A stretch of DNA of 64,000 nt from Rhinopithecus roxellana (GCF_007565055.1 NC_044552.1:144705358-144769357); one strand, 5' to 3'. Counted from the first letter of the stretch, positions 1 through 11,425 are shown. The notes: generated by a model from the sequence alone, not told the origin. Made by a program: numbers and translations.

Positions 1-543
1 ACATTTAACAGATTTTGCTTTACTAATCCTAGGTTATTAACACTCTTTTCAAAGACTGAGATTGTAAAATATTATACACTAATTTCTTACTTCTTCAATT
101 TCATTAAGAAAATATGAACCATTGAGTGCTTGCATATTTGAATTAATTCAGCAAATCTATTATATGATAAAATATTATATCTCTCAAATGTTTGTATGCG
201 CTACATCAAAATTGCATATTTAAATAAGGCCTGGAGTCATTAAACCAACTGTGTTTCTGTGACCCAACACAGGTTTCAGTTACTGTGATTTATTTAACCT
301 TTTGCAATTTTCCACAAATATCATATGAATAGTACACCAAAAAATTGAATTAAACTCTACAAATAAAGGAGGCCTTTAGGTTCAAGATACTGAAAGACAA
401 ATACCTGATGTCATCACATGCTAAATTCATTATCAAATACCATCAATAAAGAAAGAGAAAACGGTGAGTGGTAGAATAGTGAGGTAGGGTTTACAGACCA
501 CCCAAGGTGAAAGCCTGCATTACAAAGGGGAATAATCTGACAC
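1..543 (-). other. UTRN: UTRN intron after exon D (partial)
   Basis: This stretch lies downstream of exon D in transcript direction and is AT-rich intron. Minus-strand reading directly after exon D gives the donor gtgtca. I see no further exon, no clear repeat family and no long open frame here. The next utrophin exon, leading into the WW domain, must lie beyond the left edge. Confidence 0.8.
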
Positions 544-690
544 CTGTAAAAGTTTCCATCGCATATTAAGGTCATCTAGCTGGCGAGACATCTTTAGAGA
601 GGGATGCAGGTCAAGCGGAGACAGCTGACTGGATAAATCATTCACTGTTTTAACTTTTAAGTTGATTGGTGCAATTTCTTCTCTAAATGC
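544..690 (-). CDS. UTRN: Utrophin exon D (end of last spectrin-like repeat)
   Basis: Internal coding exon of utrophin, a large actin-binding protein of the dystrophin family that links the cytoskeleton to the dystroglycan complex. The minus strand reads AFREEIAPIN at the start and DDLNMRWKLLQ at the end, 49 codons with no stop. These match the utrophin segment before the WW domain. The acceptor is ttcttctag (AG at 691-692) and the donor is CAG/gtgtca (GT at 542-543). Both ends are phase 0, so skipping this exon alone would keep the frame. The 147-nt length equals that of the equivalent dystrophin exon (60). The C-terminal motif MRWKLLQ is the last helix of the final spectrin-like repeat. The identification is from recognised protein sequence; the subfamily choice (utrophin, not dystrophin) rests on the LHPSLKMSRQLDDLN stretch. 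Confidence 0.96.
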
Positions 691-744
691 CTAGAAGAAA
701 AGAACCAAAAATATATTATTGGAAAAGAATATAACAAAAGCTAG

Positions 745-1010
745 TACAACTGATCCTTGAATAACTTAGATCTGAACGGCATGGGTCCACGTATGCACAG
801 ATTTTTCTCAACCAAACTGCCTGGGTCCACTTATGACCGATTTTTTTCAATCAAACATATGGAAAATACAGTATTTGCAGGTCTGTATGGAGAGCTGACT
901 TTTTGTACATGCAGGTTCCAAGGGGAAATGTGGGACTTGAAGTATGCATGAATTTTGGTATATGTGGGGTCCTGGAACTCTACTTCCAAATAAATGGCAA
1001 GGCCATCTCA
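745..1010 (+). mobile_element. Tigger/MER-type DNA transposon fragment
   Basis: The run 'ctgatccttgaataactt', then the repeated 'gggtccac(g/t)tatg..cagattttt', and later 'tggtatatgtggggtcctgga' resemble the conserved ends of non-autonomous Tigger elements (TcMar-Tigger). The copy is diverged and I cannot name the subfamily. The open frame at 757-951 is a by-product of this repeat. Confidence 0.6.
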
Positions 1011-1861
1011 GAGGAAATCAACTACAGTTGCCCACTCAACAACAGCTGACTTAATTCAGGTCTTCGGTAACTTGGATGAATAACCAAAAAGTCACTGTTT
1101 ATTACCCAAAGAACGTAAATAAGTGTGTGAAGAGAAAAATAATTCAAACGTATTTAAATGATTATGTATTTCCTTTCATGCTTTTTATTATATGCAGTTT
1201 ACTCTGGAAAATGTGTGCCATTATTTTTCCACTTTACTGATATCTCATGTTGATTCTACCTTTAGTTTGTATTCATATTTTCTTTTTATTCTGTTTTAAC
1301 ATAGCTACCTTAATATTTTTTCACCAAATCCAACAACTTGATTTTAACATGTTTCCACTGAAAATTAAGTTAGAAAGTGGCCAGCAGAAACAACATTCCT
1401 AACCATGAAACCAATGCCTATTACAGACTCAAGAGGTAAGATCTATCCCTGTCCAAATCATTTATAATCACTCTGTGGTTAGGCCTTGGGCAGGAAGAGT
1501 GGAGTCTACAGGAAAAAAGGTAAATGAGTCTTAGAATTGACAAATGCCACCTCTGAGCAAGGTCTAGAATCATTAAAACAACTCACTAAGAACACTCAGA
1601 AATTGTAATTATGAGCATCCATATTCTTGATGTCCCCAACGAAGAATGGAAGCTGCTTGGGAACAGACACTCACTATTCAGTACAGGACATGCAATCCAA
1701 AAGAGACAGAATTAATTTCTATTGACAAAGGCCCACAAAATGATATTTGAGCAATATTTAAGCTAAAACAGAATGGAGAACAGAACTGGGATACTAAAGG
1801 AAAACAGTTTAAGTTTAAATTGGCCACAAAATTATAGTTAATAATGTACCAAACTTAAATT

Positions 1862-2031
1862 AGAAGTAGTAGGGATGGGGGTAGGGGGTGGGATAGCATT
1901 AGGAGATATACCTAATGTAAATGACGAGTTAATGGGTGCAGCACACCAACATGGCACATGTATACATATGTAACAAACCTGCACATTGTGCACATGTACC
2001 CTAGAACTTAAAGTATAAAAAAAATTTAAAA
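1862..2031 (+). mobile_element. L1 3' end, short 5'-truncated insertion
   Basis: Contains the L1 3' UTR signature: 'gggtgcagcacaccaaca', then 'catgtatacatatgtaaca', 'ccctagaacttaaagtata' and an A-rich tail. The orientation is plus, antisense to utrophin. It is a primate-type (L1PA-like) tail of about 170 bp. Flanking 'aagtagta' on both sides is a possible target duplication. Confidence 0.85.
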
Positions 2032-2614
2032 AGTAGTAAGTGTTATAAATATCCCATTAGCTTTGGCCCTCGGGTTTCATCATTTCTACATTGTTCACTC
2101 TTTAAGTAGGGAGGCTCTTTAAGAGACTAGAGTCAGAGTAAGAACTATGAATGTTGGAACTTTGAAGTCAACATGTGTAAAGTAAGAAATATTACTGAAC
2201 CCTGCAGCTACCAACATTTCAAAGACAGGGTAGAAGAAGGGAAGCATACAAATTCATGGGAATTGCTGCAGTATAGAAGGAGAAGAAGATCTGAGGTAGT
2301 TTTTTTCCGTTGCTGCAGATTTGGCATTTTAATAGATTACAGAATGTGCACACACAAGCAAACACACAAATACAATTAAATAAGAAGAGCAGTTGTATGG
2401 TAACAGAGACATTATAAGTGTAAAAAATTCACAATTAATATAGAAGCACAGGGAAAGAGGAGGTGTGGGTTAGGGTGGGCAAAGGGAATGTTTCACTCTA
2501 GAGTTTGAAAAGGTTGGGGTCCCTCAGCTTCAGTTTGAGAACAATTACAGAATTCAAATCCTTCAAGGTTTCTTCAGTCATGATTTTAACTGTATGCCTT
2601 AGTATTCTCTCCAT

Positions 2615-2895
2615 GGCCGGGCGCGGTGGCTCAAGCCTGTAATCCCAGCACTTTGGGAGTCCGAGACGGGTGGATCACGAGGTCAGGAGATCGAGACCAT
2701 CCTGGCTAACACAGTGAAACCCCGTCTCTACTAAAAAATACAAAAAACTAGCCGGGTGAGGTGGCGGGCGCCTGTAGTCCCAGCCACTCGGGAGGATGAG
2801 GCAGGAGAATGGCGTGAACCCGGGAGGCGGAGCTTGCAGTGAGCTGAGGTCCGGCCACTGCACTCCAGCCTGGGCGAGAGAGAGAGACTCCATCT

Positions 2896-2937
<42 letters not shown>
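2615..2937 (+). mobile_element. AluY (cercopithecid YRa-like), plus strand
   Basis: Full-length Alu from GGCCGGGCGCGGTGGC to a long A tail, followed by 'tctccatggg', which also precedes it (about 2608-2616), so the target duplication is intact. Diagnostic positions (GGCTCAAGCC, CCGAGACGGG, AAAACTAGCCGGG, GGTCCGGCCACTGC) fit young Old World monkey AluY copies. It lies in the intron between exons C and D, antisense to utrophin, and pairs in opposite orientation with the AluY at 4779-5086 across exon C. Confidence 0.93.
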
Positions 2938-2940
<3 letters not shown>

Positions 2941-4437
2941 CCATGGGTAGGTACCTTGGAGGACTCAAGAAGTGTAATTAGCTTTTAAAATCACCATCTT
3001 TTTATTTTTTATCTATTAAAGATTAAAAATGAAATGCTAGAAAATGTTTTGAGATGCATATAATTTTAAATAATAGCCTATTTTATTTCAAAAGATAGTA
3101 AACTTTAAAAAAATAGAATATAACTTCAAGACAGGCTTTAAAAATCTTTTGGAACAAAAAAGAAATTTAAATTTTTCCTCTCCAAAAGTAATGTTTCTCT
3201 ATATAAGCCACAGGTTAAAACATTTAAAAAGCTTTGACAAACAAGGTCTTTGGTTTTCGTTTTTCATTTTATGGTCAGGTGTTATATGGCAATGAGGAGT
3301 CTTTGTATCAAGAAAGTTTATCTTTTGTTTTTGAAGAGCTTCCAAATTAAGGGGCTTGAGATAAAGCAAGTTTTAAAATGGTTTCAGAACTGCTGTATGT
3401 TCTAGTATAAAGAACCAATTTATCATGTTATGACTGCACTTTCCTATAACAGAATAAGAGACTATGTGGCCTTTCTTGCCATAAAAACAGAACATCTGCT
3501 GGTATCAAAGGTGCTAACTGGCAGTCTGTTGGCAGGTGTGACTCCTAAGCCCTTCTCCTGCCAGAAGGTGTGTACTCTGTAAATAAGAATGATTAACGAT
3601 AATTTCAGGGAGTTGACATAATCTGATTATCCCCAAGGATTTTGTTTTCCAGTTGCTTTGACATATTTAATAATATTTAGCAAAATTCAGTACTTATTTT
3701 TATCTGACTACACTGTCAATGAGATTTGGGGTATACTTTAAATCATCTCTTATATCTCTTATTATCTAAATTTTATTAACTTTTTTTTCTGGAGCTGTTC
3801 TAGAATATGGGGACCAAAGGGGAGGTAACCATAGGTCTAACATCCATAGCTTTGGTCAATTCCTGACTACAAACAGAATTTATAGCTAAACTAATTCTTC
3901 ATTAATATACAAAAAGATGCAATTTATAGATGAGAGTTCCCAGTAAAAGAGTGTGCTTTTGATTAAATCTCTATCTCCAACCACCAATTTACAAGAGATA
4001 CAGAGTAGAGAGCATATGGACGCAACTCTGCAAAATCCAGGCTCTGGGAATCAATACAGAACAAACAATGAGGTTGTCTTTAACAAATAAACTGAAAAGA
4101 AAAGAAAAAAGGAAGAGAGGGGAAATCTGGAGATTAAAAATATTTTTTAAAAATAGGGAAACCTAATCTATATTGTCTAGAGATGCATAGTTGGATAAAA
4201 AATAAAAATAAATGTAAATTATCATAAAAGTTGCATTAGTTGTTATTTGGGGGCAGGAGGTTCCAATGGTGAGGGTCATATGGAAGGCATCTGTCCTGAC
4301 TCCTGATGGGTGAGGCTGCAGCAGTGTTGGCTTTGTAACAATCCCTTATAACAATTTATATGTGCGGATCTCTTTATTTATGTTGTATTTAACAGGAAAA
4401 CATTTCTTAAAAATCCTTCAAAGACAATGATGCTGAC

Positions 4438-4706
4438 CATGATTTTTTCAATGTGATCCTGCAGCGAGTCAATGAGTAAGTCTCCCACGGGCTTCCAGCC
4501 ATTGCGCACGGACTCTGCCTCCTTCATGTCAGCATCCAGGTCGTCCATAGCTCCCTGCAGGTCTCTGAGTTTCTCCAATGCCTTCTCCACTTGCTTTTGC
4601 CAATTGCTAGTTACAGCATTTAGACTTTCCCATTTTTCTTTGACTTCAGAAGACTGTTTGCGCATGGCTTTGGCAATCTTGTGGGCTCTCTCCTCAGGAG
4701 ACAATT
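4438..4706 (-). CDS. UTRN: Utrophin exon C (penultimate/last spectrin-like repeats)
   Basis: Internal coding exon, 269 nt, the same length as dystrophin exon 59. The minus strand begins with two bases that complete a Glu codon started in exon B, then reads LSPEERAHKIAKAMRKQ, later NWQKQVEKALEKLRDL, AMDDLDADMKEAE and GWKPVGDLLIDSLQDHIEKIM, with no stop. This is the utrophin rod just before the WW domain; GWKPVGDLLIDSL is also strongly conserved in dystrophin. The acceptor is tttttaatcacag (AG at 4707-4708) and the donor is ATG/gtcagc (GT at 4436-4437). It starts in phase 1 and ends in phase 0, so loss of this exon alone would shift the frame, but loss of B plus C (399 nt) would not. As I recall human utrophin, LSPEERAHK replaces LTPEERAQK and VEKA replaces VDKA. 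The acceptor side is crowded by an L1/Alu insertion. Confidence 0.97.
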
Positions 4707-4758
4707 CTGTGATTAAAAAAAAGAAAAAGAACAATTTGGATGTCTGATTGTATATTCT
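4707..4758 (-). promoter_or_regulatory. UTRN: Exon C 3' splice site and polypyrimidine tract
   Basis: In minus-strand sense this runs from the L1 target-site copy through 'caatcagacatccaaattg' and a pyrimidine run 'ttctttttctttttttt' to 'aatcacag'. Only about 38-52 nt of ancestral intron remain between the exon and the inserted L1. Any branch point in the usual 18-40 nt window must sit in this short stretch; the A residues in 'cagacatccaaa' are candidates. Branch-point choice is inference. Confidence 0.7.
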
Positions 4759-5896
4759 GTTTTTTTTTCTTAATCTATTTTTTTTTTTTTTTTTTTTTTT
4801 TTTTGAGACGGAGTCTTGCTCTGCCACCCAGGCTGGAGTGCAGGGGCCGGATCTCAGCTCACTGCAAGCTCCGCCTCCCGGGTTTACGCCATTCTCCTGC
4901 CTCAGCCTCCCAAGTAGCTGGGACTACAGGCGCCCGCCTCGTCGCCCGGCTAGTTTTTTGTATTTTTAAGTAGAGACAGGGTTTCACCGTATTAGCCAGG
5001 ATGGTCTCGATCTCCTGACCTCGTGATCCGCCCGTCTCGGCCTCCCAAAGTGCTGGGATTACAGGGTTGAGCCACAGCGCCTGGCCTCTATTTTTTTTTA
5101 TACTTTAAGTTCAAGGGTACATGTGCATAACGTGCAGGTTTGTTACATATGTATACTTGTGCCATGTTGGTGTGCTGCACCCATCAACTCGTCAGCACCC
5201 ATCAATTCATCATTTATATCAGGTATAACTCCCAATGCAATCCCTCCCCACTCCCCCCTCCCCCCTCCCCATGATAGGCCCCGGTGTGTGATGTTCCTCT
5301 TCCCGAGTCCAAGTGATCTCATTGTTTATTTCCCACCTATGAGTGAGAACATGCGGTGTTTGGTTTTCTGTTCTTGTGATAGTTTGCTAAGAATGACGGT
5401 TTCCAGCTGCATCCATGTCCCTACAAAGGACACAAACTCATCCTTTTTTATAGCTGCATAGTATTCCATGGTGTATATGTGCCACATTTTCTTAATCCAG
5501 TCTGTCACAGATGGACATTTGGGTTGATTCCAAGTCTTTGCTATTGTGAATAGTGCCGCAATAAACATACGTGTGCATGTGTCTTTATAGCAGCATGATT
5601 TAAAAATGCTCATCATCACTCACCATGAGAGAAATGCAAATCAAAACCACAATGAGATACCATCTCACACCAGTTAGAATGGCAATCATTAAAAAGTCAG
5701 GAAACAACAGGTGGTGGAGAGGATGTGGAGAAACAGGAACATTTTTACACTGTTGGTGGGATTGTAAACTAGTTCAACCATTATGGAAAACAGTATGGCA
5801 ATTCCTCAAGGATCTAGAACTAGATGTACCATATGACCCAGCCATCCCACTACTGGGTATATACCCAAAGGATTATAAATCATGATTGTGTATTCT
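4745..5896 (-). mobile_element. Twin-primed (5'-inverted) young L1 with its target duplication
   Basis: The L1 3' UTR and the end of ORF2 run on the minus strand from about 5602 to 5099. The next upstream piece of ORF2 (about 5603-5883) is inverted onto the plus strand. The two pieces share about 8 bp ('aaatcatg') at the break, as expected for twin priming. The target duplication is 'tgattgtatattct' (4745-4758) against 'tgattgtgtattct' (5883-5896), 13 of 14 matching. The poly(A) is split by an AluY (4779-5086). The sequence closely matches the full-length L1 elsewhere in this window, so it is a young primate L1. Confidence 0.92.
4779..5086 (-). mobile_element. AluY (YRa-like) inserted in an L1 poly(A) tail
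   Basis: Complete Alu on the minus strand (plus strand begins with a poly-T run and 'gagacggagtcttgctctg', ends 'cgcctggcc'). 'tctattttttt' flanks both sides (from 4774 and from 5087), so it landed in the A tail of the older L1. It carries the Old World monkey AluY positions (GGCTAGTTTTTTG, CCCGTCTCGG). It is in utrophin's sense orientation, about 75 nt upstream of exon C. Confidence 0.92.
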
Positions 5897-7293
5897 TAAT
5901 AGCCAAGTGTGAGTGTTACGATAGCTACTGAGGTATATAAAGAAAAAGTAAGAAAAAATTACTCCAGGATAAAAATTGTCTAGGTCAAGAAAAAATTCTC
6001 CATACTTCATCCACGAATTCTCTGCTACACCTAATCATACACGCGAAAGGAGAATAAAACAGTTACTGAGATTAGTAAATTGACCTGATTTTTGAATTTT
6101 AACATATTTGTAAAGCCACTGAACTCTAAGAAGATAACACAAGAAATAAACCAATTTTTCTTTATCATAAATTTAGTTACACAAAATCCAAAGACACTTT
6201 TTCATTTCAGTATTCTCAAGAGAAATGGTAAGTATAATTAATGAAGAATGACTATAAATTATAAGCAAAAACTCTCAGAAAATCAGATTAATTTATTTTG
6301 TTCCTAAAAATAAATAACTGAAGACAACATACCTTAGATAGTGGTCATCTCTAAGGCTGCTTGGCAGTTTCTTTTTAATAAAGGGCATCATCTGCAGCCC
6401 ACAAACATTTTAGCAGGAAGATAGCAAGATTTCAAGGACCACCCTAAGTATGTAACAGAAAAAGGGGGCTTCCACAATGCCTGAAATAAACTTTTTTCAG
6501 ATAAAAATAGCAGGCATAACACATGGACAGGCCACAGGATGTGGGCTGGAACCGTCCAGAGCAGAAGCAAAGGATACAGACAGAAATCAAAGTCAAGTTC
6601 AAAGCCAAGGGTCAGAAATATAAGAGATGGGGAGCTGGTAAAGCAAGGGCAGAGAAACGCGGTCAACACTGAGGGGAAATTCTCAAGACAGCTTAGAAGG
6701 GTCTCCAGCACGGTTCCACACTCCTGGGACTTCACTATCTTCTACACCTTAAAATACCTCCTTTCCTATCTAGCTGGTCTGATGGTGGTATCTAACTGTC
6801 CGCTGCAAATAAAGAGGCAGTGCAATCGACATAAACTGTACATTAATTTGAGACAGAAAACACATTCTTCTTTGTGATAATATCTCACCTTTCAGTACAC
6901 AGCACATTAGCAATTTCTACTTCACCTCAAAATGTTCCAAATCACTTGGAAAATGATCATCATAAGATGAACTTCATCATAAAATGCACAGAAGCGAGCT
7001 CTCCTAAACCGTGACTTTCATCCTCAGTGTAAATTGTTCTGCCTGACTTTATTTAAATATTACATAAAAGCCAAGTCAAGGGTGGCGGAACACATATGTA
7101 TGTCTCTCTAAATTTCCAAAAGTCTAGACATTGATATTTAGCAAACACAGAACTACGAGTTGTGCCGCTTAAGTGGTGGAAGTCTACAGGGAAACTTCAA
7201 AAACCTCTTGGCAGCTGAATTGAAGGAAAGAAGAGAACACATCACAATCGGTAGATAGGCTGAACATACCAGTACAAGATAAAGAAAGAAACT
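5897..7293 (-). other. UTRN: UTRN intron, no recognisable element
   Basis: AT-rich intron. Open frames here (for example on both strands around 6390-6880) show no conserved motif, no plausible splice sites and no codon pattern. I see nothing else to annotate. Confidence 0.6.
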
Positions 7294-7629
7294 AAGTGAA
7301 TTAGAGGTCAGGTGTGGCGACTCATGCCTGTAATCCCAGCACTTTGGGAGGCTGAGGTTGGTGGATCACCTGAGGCCAGGAGTTGACCAGCCTGGCCAAC
7401 ATGACAAAATCCCGTCTCTACTAAAAATACAAATATTAGCCAGGCATGGTGGTGGGCACCTGTAATCCCAGCTACTCAGGAGGCTGGGCCAGGGGAATTG
7501 CTTGAATCCAGGAGATGGAGGTTGCAGTGAGTGGACACAGTGCCACTGCACTCCAGCCTGCGTGACAGAGTTGAGACTCCGTCTCAAAAGACATAACATA
7601 AAAAATAAAAATAAATAAGTGAATTAGAG
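7294..7629 (+). mobile_element. AluS-like element with 13-bp target duplication
   Basis: Alu body about 7307-7616, both arms present, A-rich tail 'aaaaataaaaataaat'. A perfect duplication 'aagtgaattagag' occurs at 7294-7306 and 7617-7629. Plus strand, antisense to utrophin. Moderate divergence suggests the S group. Confidence 0.92.
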
Positions 7630-7786
7630 AAACAGGTTCAAATAACCATCAAGGAGCCCAGAGAAAAGCCCTAAAACATGCAACATGTCAGGATTGCAAA
7701 GCCTTCTGAGAAAGAAACTCTCTGAAGGCCGGTGTATCATTAGAAAGGCAAACTTTATTTAAATCTTTATACCTGCAAGATATCTA

Positions 7787-8090
7787 GGCCAGGCACAGTG
7801 GCTCACACCTGTAATCCCTGATCTTTGGCAGGAGGTCAAGGCGGGTGGATTACCTGAGGTCAGGAGTTTGAGACCAGCCTGGCCAACATGATGAAACCCC
7901 GTGTCTACTAAAAATACAAAAAAAATTAGCTGGGTATGGTGGCGCACGCCTGTAGTTCCAGCTACTCAGGAGGCTGAGGCAGGAGAATCGCTTGACCCTG
8001 GGAGGCAGAGGTTGCAGTGAGCTGATATTGTGCCACTGTACTCCAGCCTGGGCAACAAGAGCAAAACTCCATCTCAGAAAAAAAAAAAAA
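7787..8090 (+). mobile_element. AluS-like element
   Basis: Full two-arm Alu starting GGCCAGGCACAGTGGCTCAC and ending in an A tail at about 8090. It has a small insertion in the first arm ('ccctgatctttggcagg'). Plus strand, about 160 bp after the previous Alu. Confidence 0.9.
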
Positions 8091-8752
8091 GTCATCTAAA
8101 AAATGATATATAATACTTACATTGTATATATTTTATATAAATATAAAATGCTATACCTAAGATGAAAAAAATCATTCTTAGTCTCATGAGGTGGTAACTT
8201 TTATGATTAAACACCTGTGTTTGTTAATAAGTTACTTGGGCTTTTTCAAAAATATATCTTAAGCATGGACTACTGTAAAAAAAAATACTCATTTCACAAC
8301 GGACAACTTAATTATGGTAATTTTCCTCAGATAAAGTAAAAACTCGTTCTGTCAGACATTAAATAACCTGGCACGGGGAGGCCCATGGGTTCTTTGTCTT
8401 GTGAGAAAACATCATCTACTGCCTCTGACATTTTTGTCTTTCCTTAATGTAAAAATCTATTGATTGAGCAGTCCTTGTGCAGTATTTCTTACATAATCCC
8501 CACTCAAGTAGCTACTCAGAAGAAAAGAAAAGTTCTATGTTCAATTCACCATCTGTCTGCCAGAAAGGAAACATTAACGAATCACTTTTGAGTCAAAATA
8601 AGAGATTCCCAATGCAGCAACAATCTCAGCTGAATGCATACTTTAAGCCAAGCACAGAGCAAAGTAAAAAACAAAACAAAAATGTTGTAGAAGTCTGTGA
8701 AACACATAAGAAGAAGTAACATGTGAAATATGAAGGTATGACTATTTGGGGT

Positions 8753-8850
8753 AAAATAAAAAAATAAAAATAAAAAAATAAACAAATAAATTCAAACATC
8801 CAAAAAGCAGAAAAGAAATGAAAAAAAGAAAAAAAGGAAATGATTGCATT
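8753..8850 (+). repeat. A-rich low-complexity stretch
   Basis: Imperfect (AAAAT/AAAT)n and A-runs between unique sequences. It causes F-rich open frames on the minus strand that are not genes. Confidence 0.7.
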
Positions 8851-9441
8851 CTTAAAAAAATAAAGTCCTCTCACTTGAAAATCATAGGACAAATGTTACT
8901 TGAGAATTTCTGAATAGGTATTCTGTGGTAAATGCTAAAGCCTACCTACACGAGTAGAGAATCTTCTCCACCAGTGAAGAACCCTGGTGTCATATTAGAA
9001 ATGACCCTCACAATGAGGGATTGAGTTAGTTTTTAAGGCTGATAATCCAGGGGCCCTTCCCCAAAAGGTAATGATTTGGTCAGTGAAAGATCTGGCATGG
9101 ATAGATACCAAAGCTCCCCAGGTGGTTCTAACAGGTTGTCAGGATGGAATGCAGCTAGCCTATTGGCATGTAAATTGATTTCTCTGGACCATGTAGCTGA
9201 AGCTCATCGGACATTTCCACTCCATTGGGTCAACCCCACGCAGAGCACAGTCCCTAAATACTGGAGGCCAGAGAGCAAATGAAGCTCAGTGATAAGAGGG
9301 TAATCTAATTTGCATTGAGGAAGGTGTAATAGAGGCTAATGCTAGAGATAGAGGAAACAGCAGGAGAAAACCAAATAAATTTGCTAGCAATTCTGAGACC
9401 AGAAGACTTTTTTTTCCTATGTCACTTTCCTACTCTCTAAA

Positions 9442-9444
<3 letters not shown>

Positions 9445-9475
<31 letters not shown>
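9445..9475 (+). repeat. (TG)n microsatellite
   Basis: About 15 uninterrupted TG units in intron. Likely length-polymorphic. Confidence 0.95.
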
Positions 9476-9477
<2 letters not shown>

Positions 9478-9676
9478 CCTGTCACTCTCCATTCTCCTCC
9501 CTTCGGGTCTTCCCATTGAACCGGCCAGAATTTGAGGGTGGAATTATATTTTAATTTTTATTACATACATATACCCTCAACTACTCAGAAGAAAATATAT
9601 ATATTTATGTATAATATACATAAGTAAAATTATGTATATATTATATATTATTTTATATATATATACACACACACCA

Positions 9677-9962
9677 CTTTTTTTTTGTCAGGGTCTTGCT
9701 CTGTTGCCCCAGCTGAAGTGCAGTAGCATGAGCATGGCTCACAGCATCAAACTCCTTGGATCAAGTGATCCTCCCACCTCAGCTTTCTGAGTAGCTGGGA
9801 TCACAGTTACGTGCCACAGTGGCCAGCTAATTTTTTTTTTTTTTTAGGGATGAGGTCTCACTGTTATCCAGGCTGGTCTCAAACTTCTGGCCTCATGTGA
9901 TCCTCTCACTTCAGTCTCCAAAAAGGTCTAAAATTACAGGCATAAGCCACTGCACCTGGCCT
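9677..9962 (-). mobile_element. Old Alu (AluJ-like)
   Basis: Poly-T run then 'gtcagggtcttgctctgttg', a second internal T run near 9831, and an end 'gccactgcacctggcc'. High divergence (such as 'agtagcatgagcatggctc') suggests the J group. An (AT)-rich block (9594-9672) directly precedes it. Confidence 0.85.
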
Positions 9963-10317
9963 CTTACTTAAACTTTTATATTTATTTATATTATATATTT
10001 ATACATAATGAATATTATACTTATTTTATATTCATATTTTATAATTTTAAATGTCAACTTATTTATTGAATTACAAATCTATTTAAGGGAGCACAGATAA
10101 TTATCTTTCAGAAAGAAGAAACAGGAAGAAGACAAAGGAAGAGAGGAAAAAGGAAAGATGAATCCTGATGTTTTCTGTCATCCAATTACCTTTACTTCTT
10201 CAAATATGCAAATTAGTAGCACAGCATTTATGCCACACTCTCCTTTATACCATGAGAAAAAAGACTATAATATGTGTCACTAGAATGCAGGTGAAAAACC
10301 AAAGCTGGACCACGAAC

Positions 10318-10400
10318 AGAGACTAGGATTTGGAATCAGTCCTGTTCCCATTTTGCCCATTGCTCCTAGGCCAGTTACTTGACCTGCCCAGCCCAGTTTT
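10318..10400 (+). mobile_element. Probable MIR fragment
   Basis: 'actaggatttggaatcag' followed by 'ctaggccagttacttgacc' resembles the MIR core ('ggcaagttacttaacct'). Short and diverged. Confidence 0.45.
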
Positions 10401-11169
10401 ATCAAGTGCAAACCCTATTTTCTCATGCTAGAAAAATATTTCAAGAGCCTATTTTACCTCAATTCAATTATGTAAGAAGGTGTAGCCTCTGTACATCTCA
10501 AAGAAATCTTAACAGAGGGGAAAAAAACCCTTCCTTTGAGTGCTTATGTAAAGCTACCTTTTAAATTTTAAAAATGAAACCATGTTTCTCCCATGAAATA
10601 ATAATAGAAATTTATTAGAATTAGCCCAGTGTTATTGTTTAATAAACATTTCCCATATGTATTGTATTTTTTTCTCAATTATGATATCAACATTTATAAT
10701 CTCCATTGTGGCTTTTCTACTCTTAGGTTTTAAAGCCCAATGTCATGAACGTTTTCTTTCTTTCCATATTGATTTTACAGTAGCCAGTCTAGAGACTGGT
10801 GTGTCCTCAGTATATAATTGCTTAATTGAGTTGGACTGAATAGAATTTTTAGCGCTCCTTTTTATTGAGAACATTCAATTTTACACTTTTAAGTGGACAT
10901 ATTTTCACGTCATTTTTCTTCCTCTTTCTCACATCTGTGTAAAGCACTTATAAAAAACTATCATGAAATAGAAGGATCAACCTTACAAAGTCATTTCAAG
11001 TATGGTAATTCCAAATACCTTATTTATACTATTTACTTTTTTGCATGTATCTAAAATCATATTGTTTTATTCTACTAAAAGATGAAAAGGAAATATTAAA
11101 ACAATCAAGTAAAGAAAAAAATTCACAACTGGCATTTTTACTGCTGGACAATTTGATAGAAGAAAAGAT

Positions 11170-11300
11170 TAGGAGATTGTATGCCAGTTCTAATACTAAC
11201 TAGTTACATAATCCTAGATATATTCCTTGTCTCTTTCAATCTCAGTTAATACATAGAAAACTACTGGCACATGTGTGGCACACAGTAGGCTCTTGAGGAA
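11170..11300 (+). mobile_element. Probable MIR fragment
   Basis: 'tatgccagttctaatac..actagttacata', then 'tctcagttaat' and 'gcacatgtgtggcacacagtaggctc' follow the MIR order (tissue-wide mammalian SINE). Plus orientation. Confidence 0.6.
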
Positions 11301-11425
11301 GGTTACTCTTTCATTCCTTTTTACTATTTTATAACTAGCTCTGGGAGGTTTAGATATCTGTAGAGATTTTCACGTAAGCAAATCAGGTTGATTAGCCAAT
11401 AAGAACTCAAGGGAAAAGACTTGAC

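Larger units (their letters stand above)
691..4437 (-). other. UTRN: UTRN intron between exons C and D
   Basis: A 3.7-kb intron bounded by the exon C donor (gtcagc) and the exon D acceptor (ttcttctag). It holds a Tigger-type fragment, an L1 3' tail and a young AluY, listed separately. The rest (about 1010-1860, 2032-2610 and 2946-4437) is AT-rich sequence in which I recognise no repeat or exon. Confidence 0.85.

Noticed and set aside
2675..2981. Open frames through Alu elements here and at about 20 other places
   Set aside because: Typical Alu translations (VAQAGVQW, SASQVAGTTG); no independent coding evidence.
4378..4827. 149-codon minus-strand frame as a single gene
   Set aside because: Only the middle (4438-4706) is coding; the ends are intron read-through, L1 and Alu tail.
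8582..8892. Minus-strand Phe/Leu-rich frames resembling membrane proteins
   Set aside because: They are translations of A-rich low-complexity sequence read on the opposite strand.
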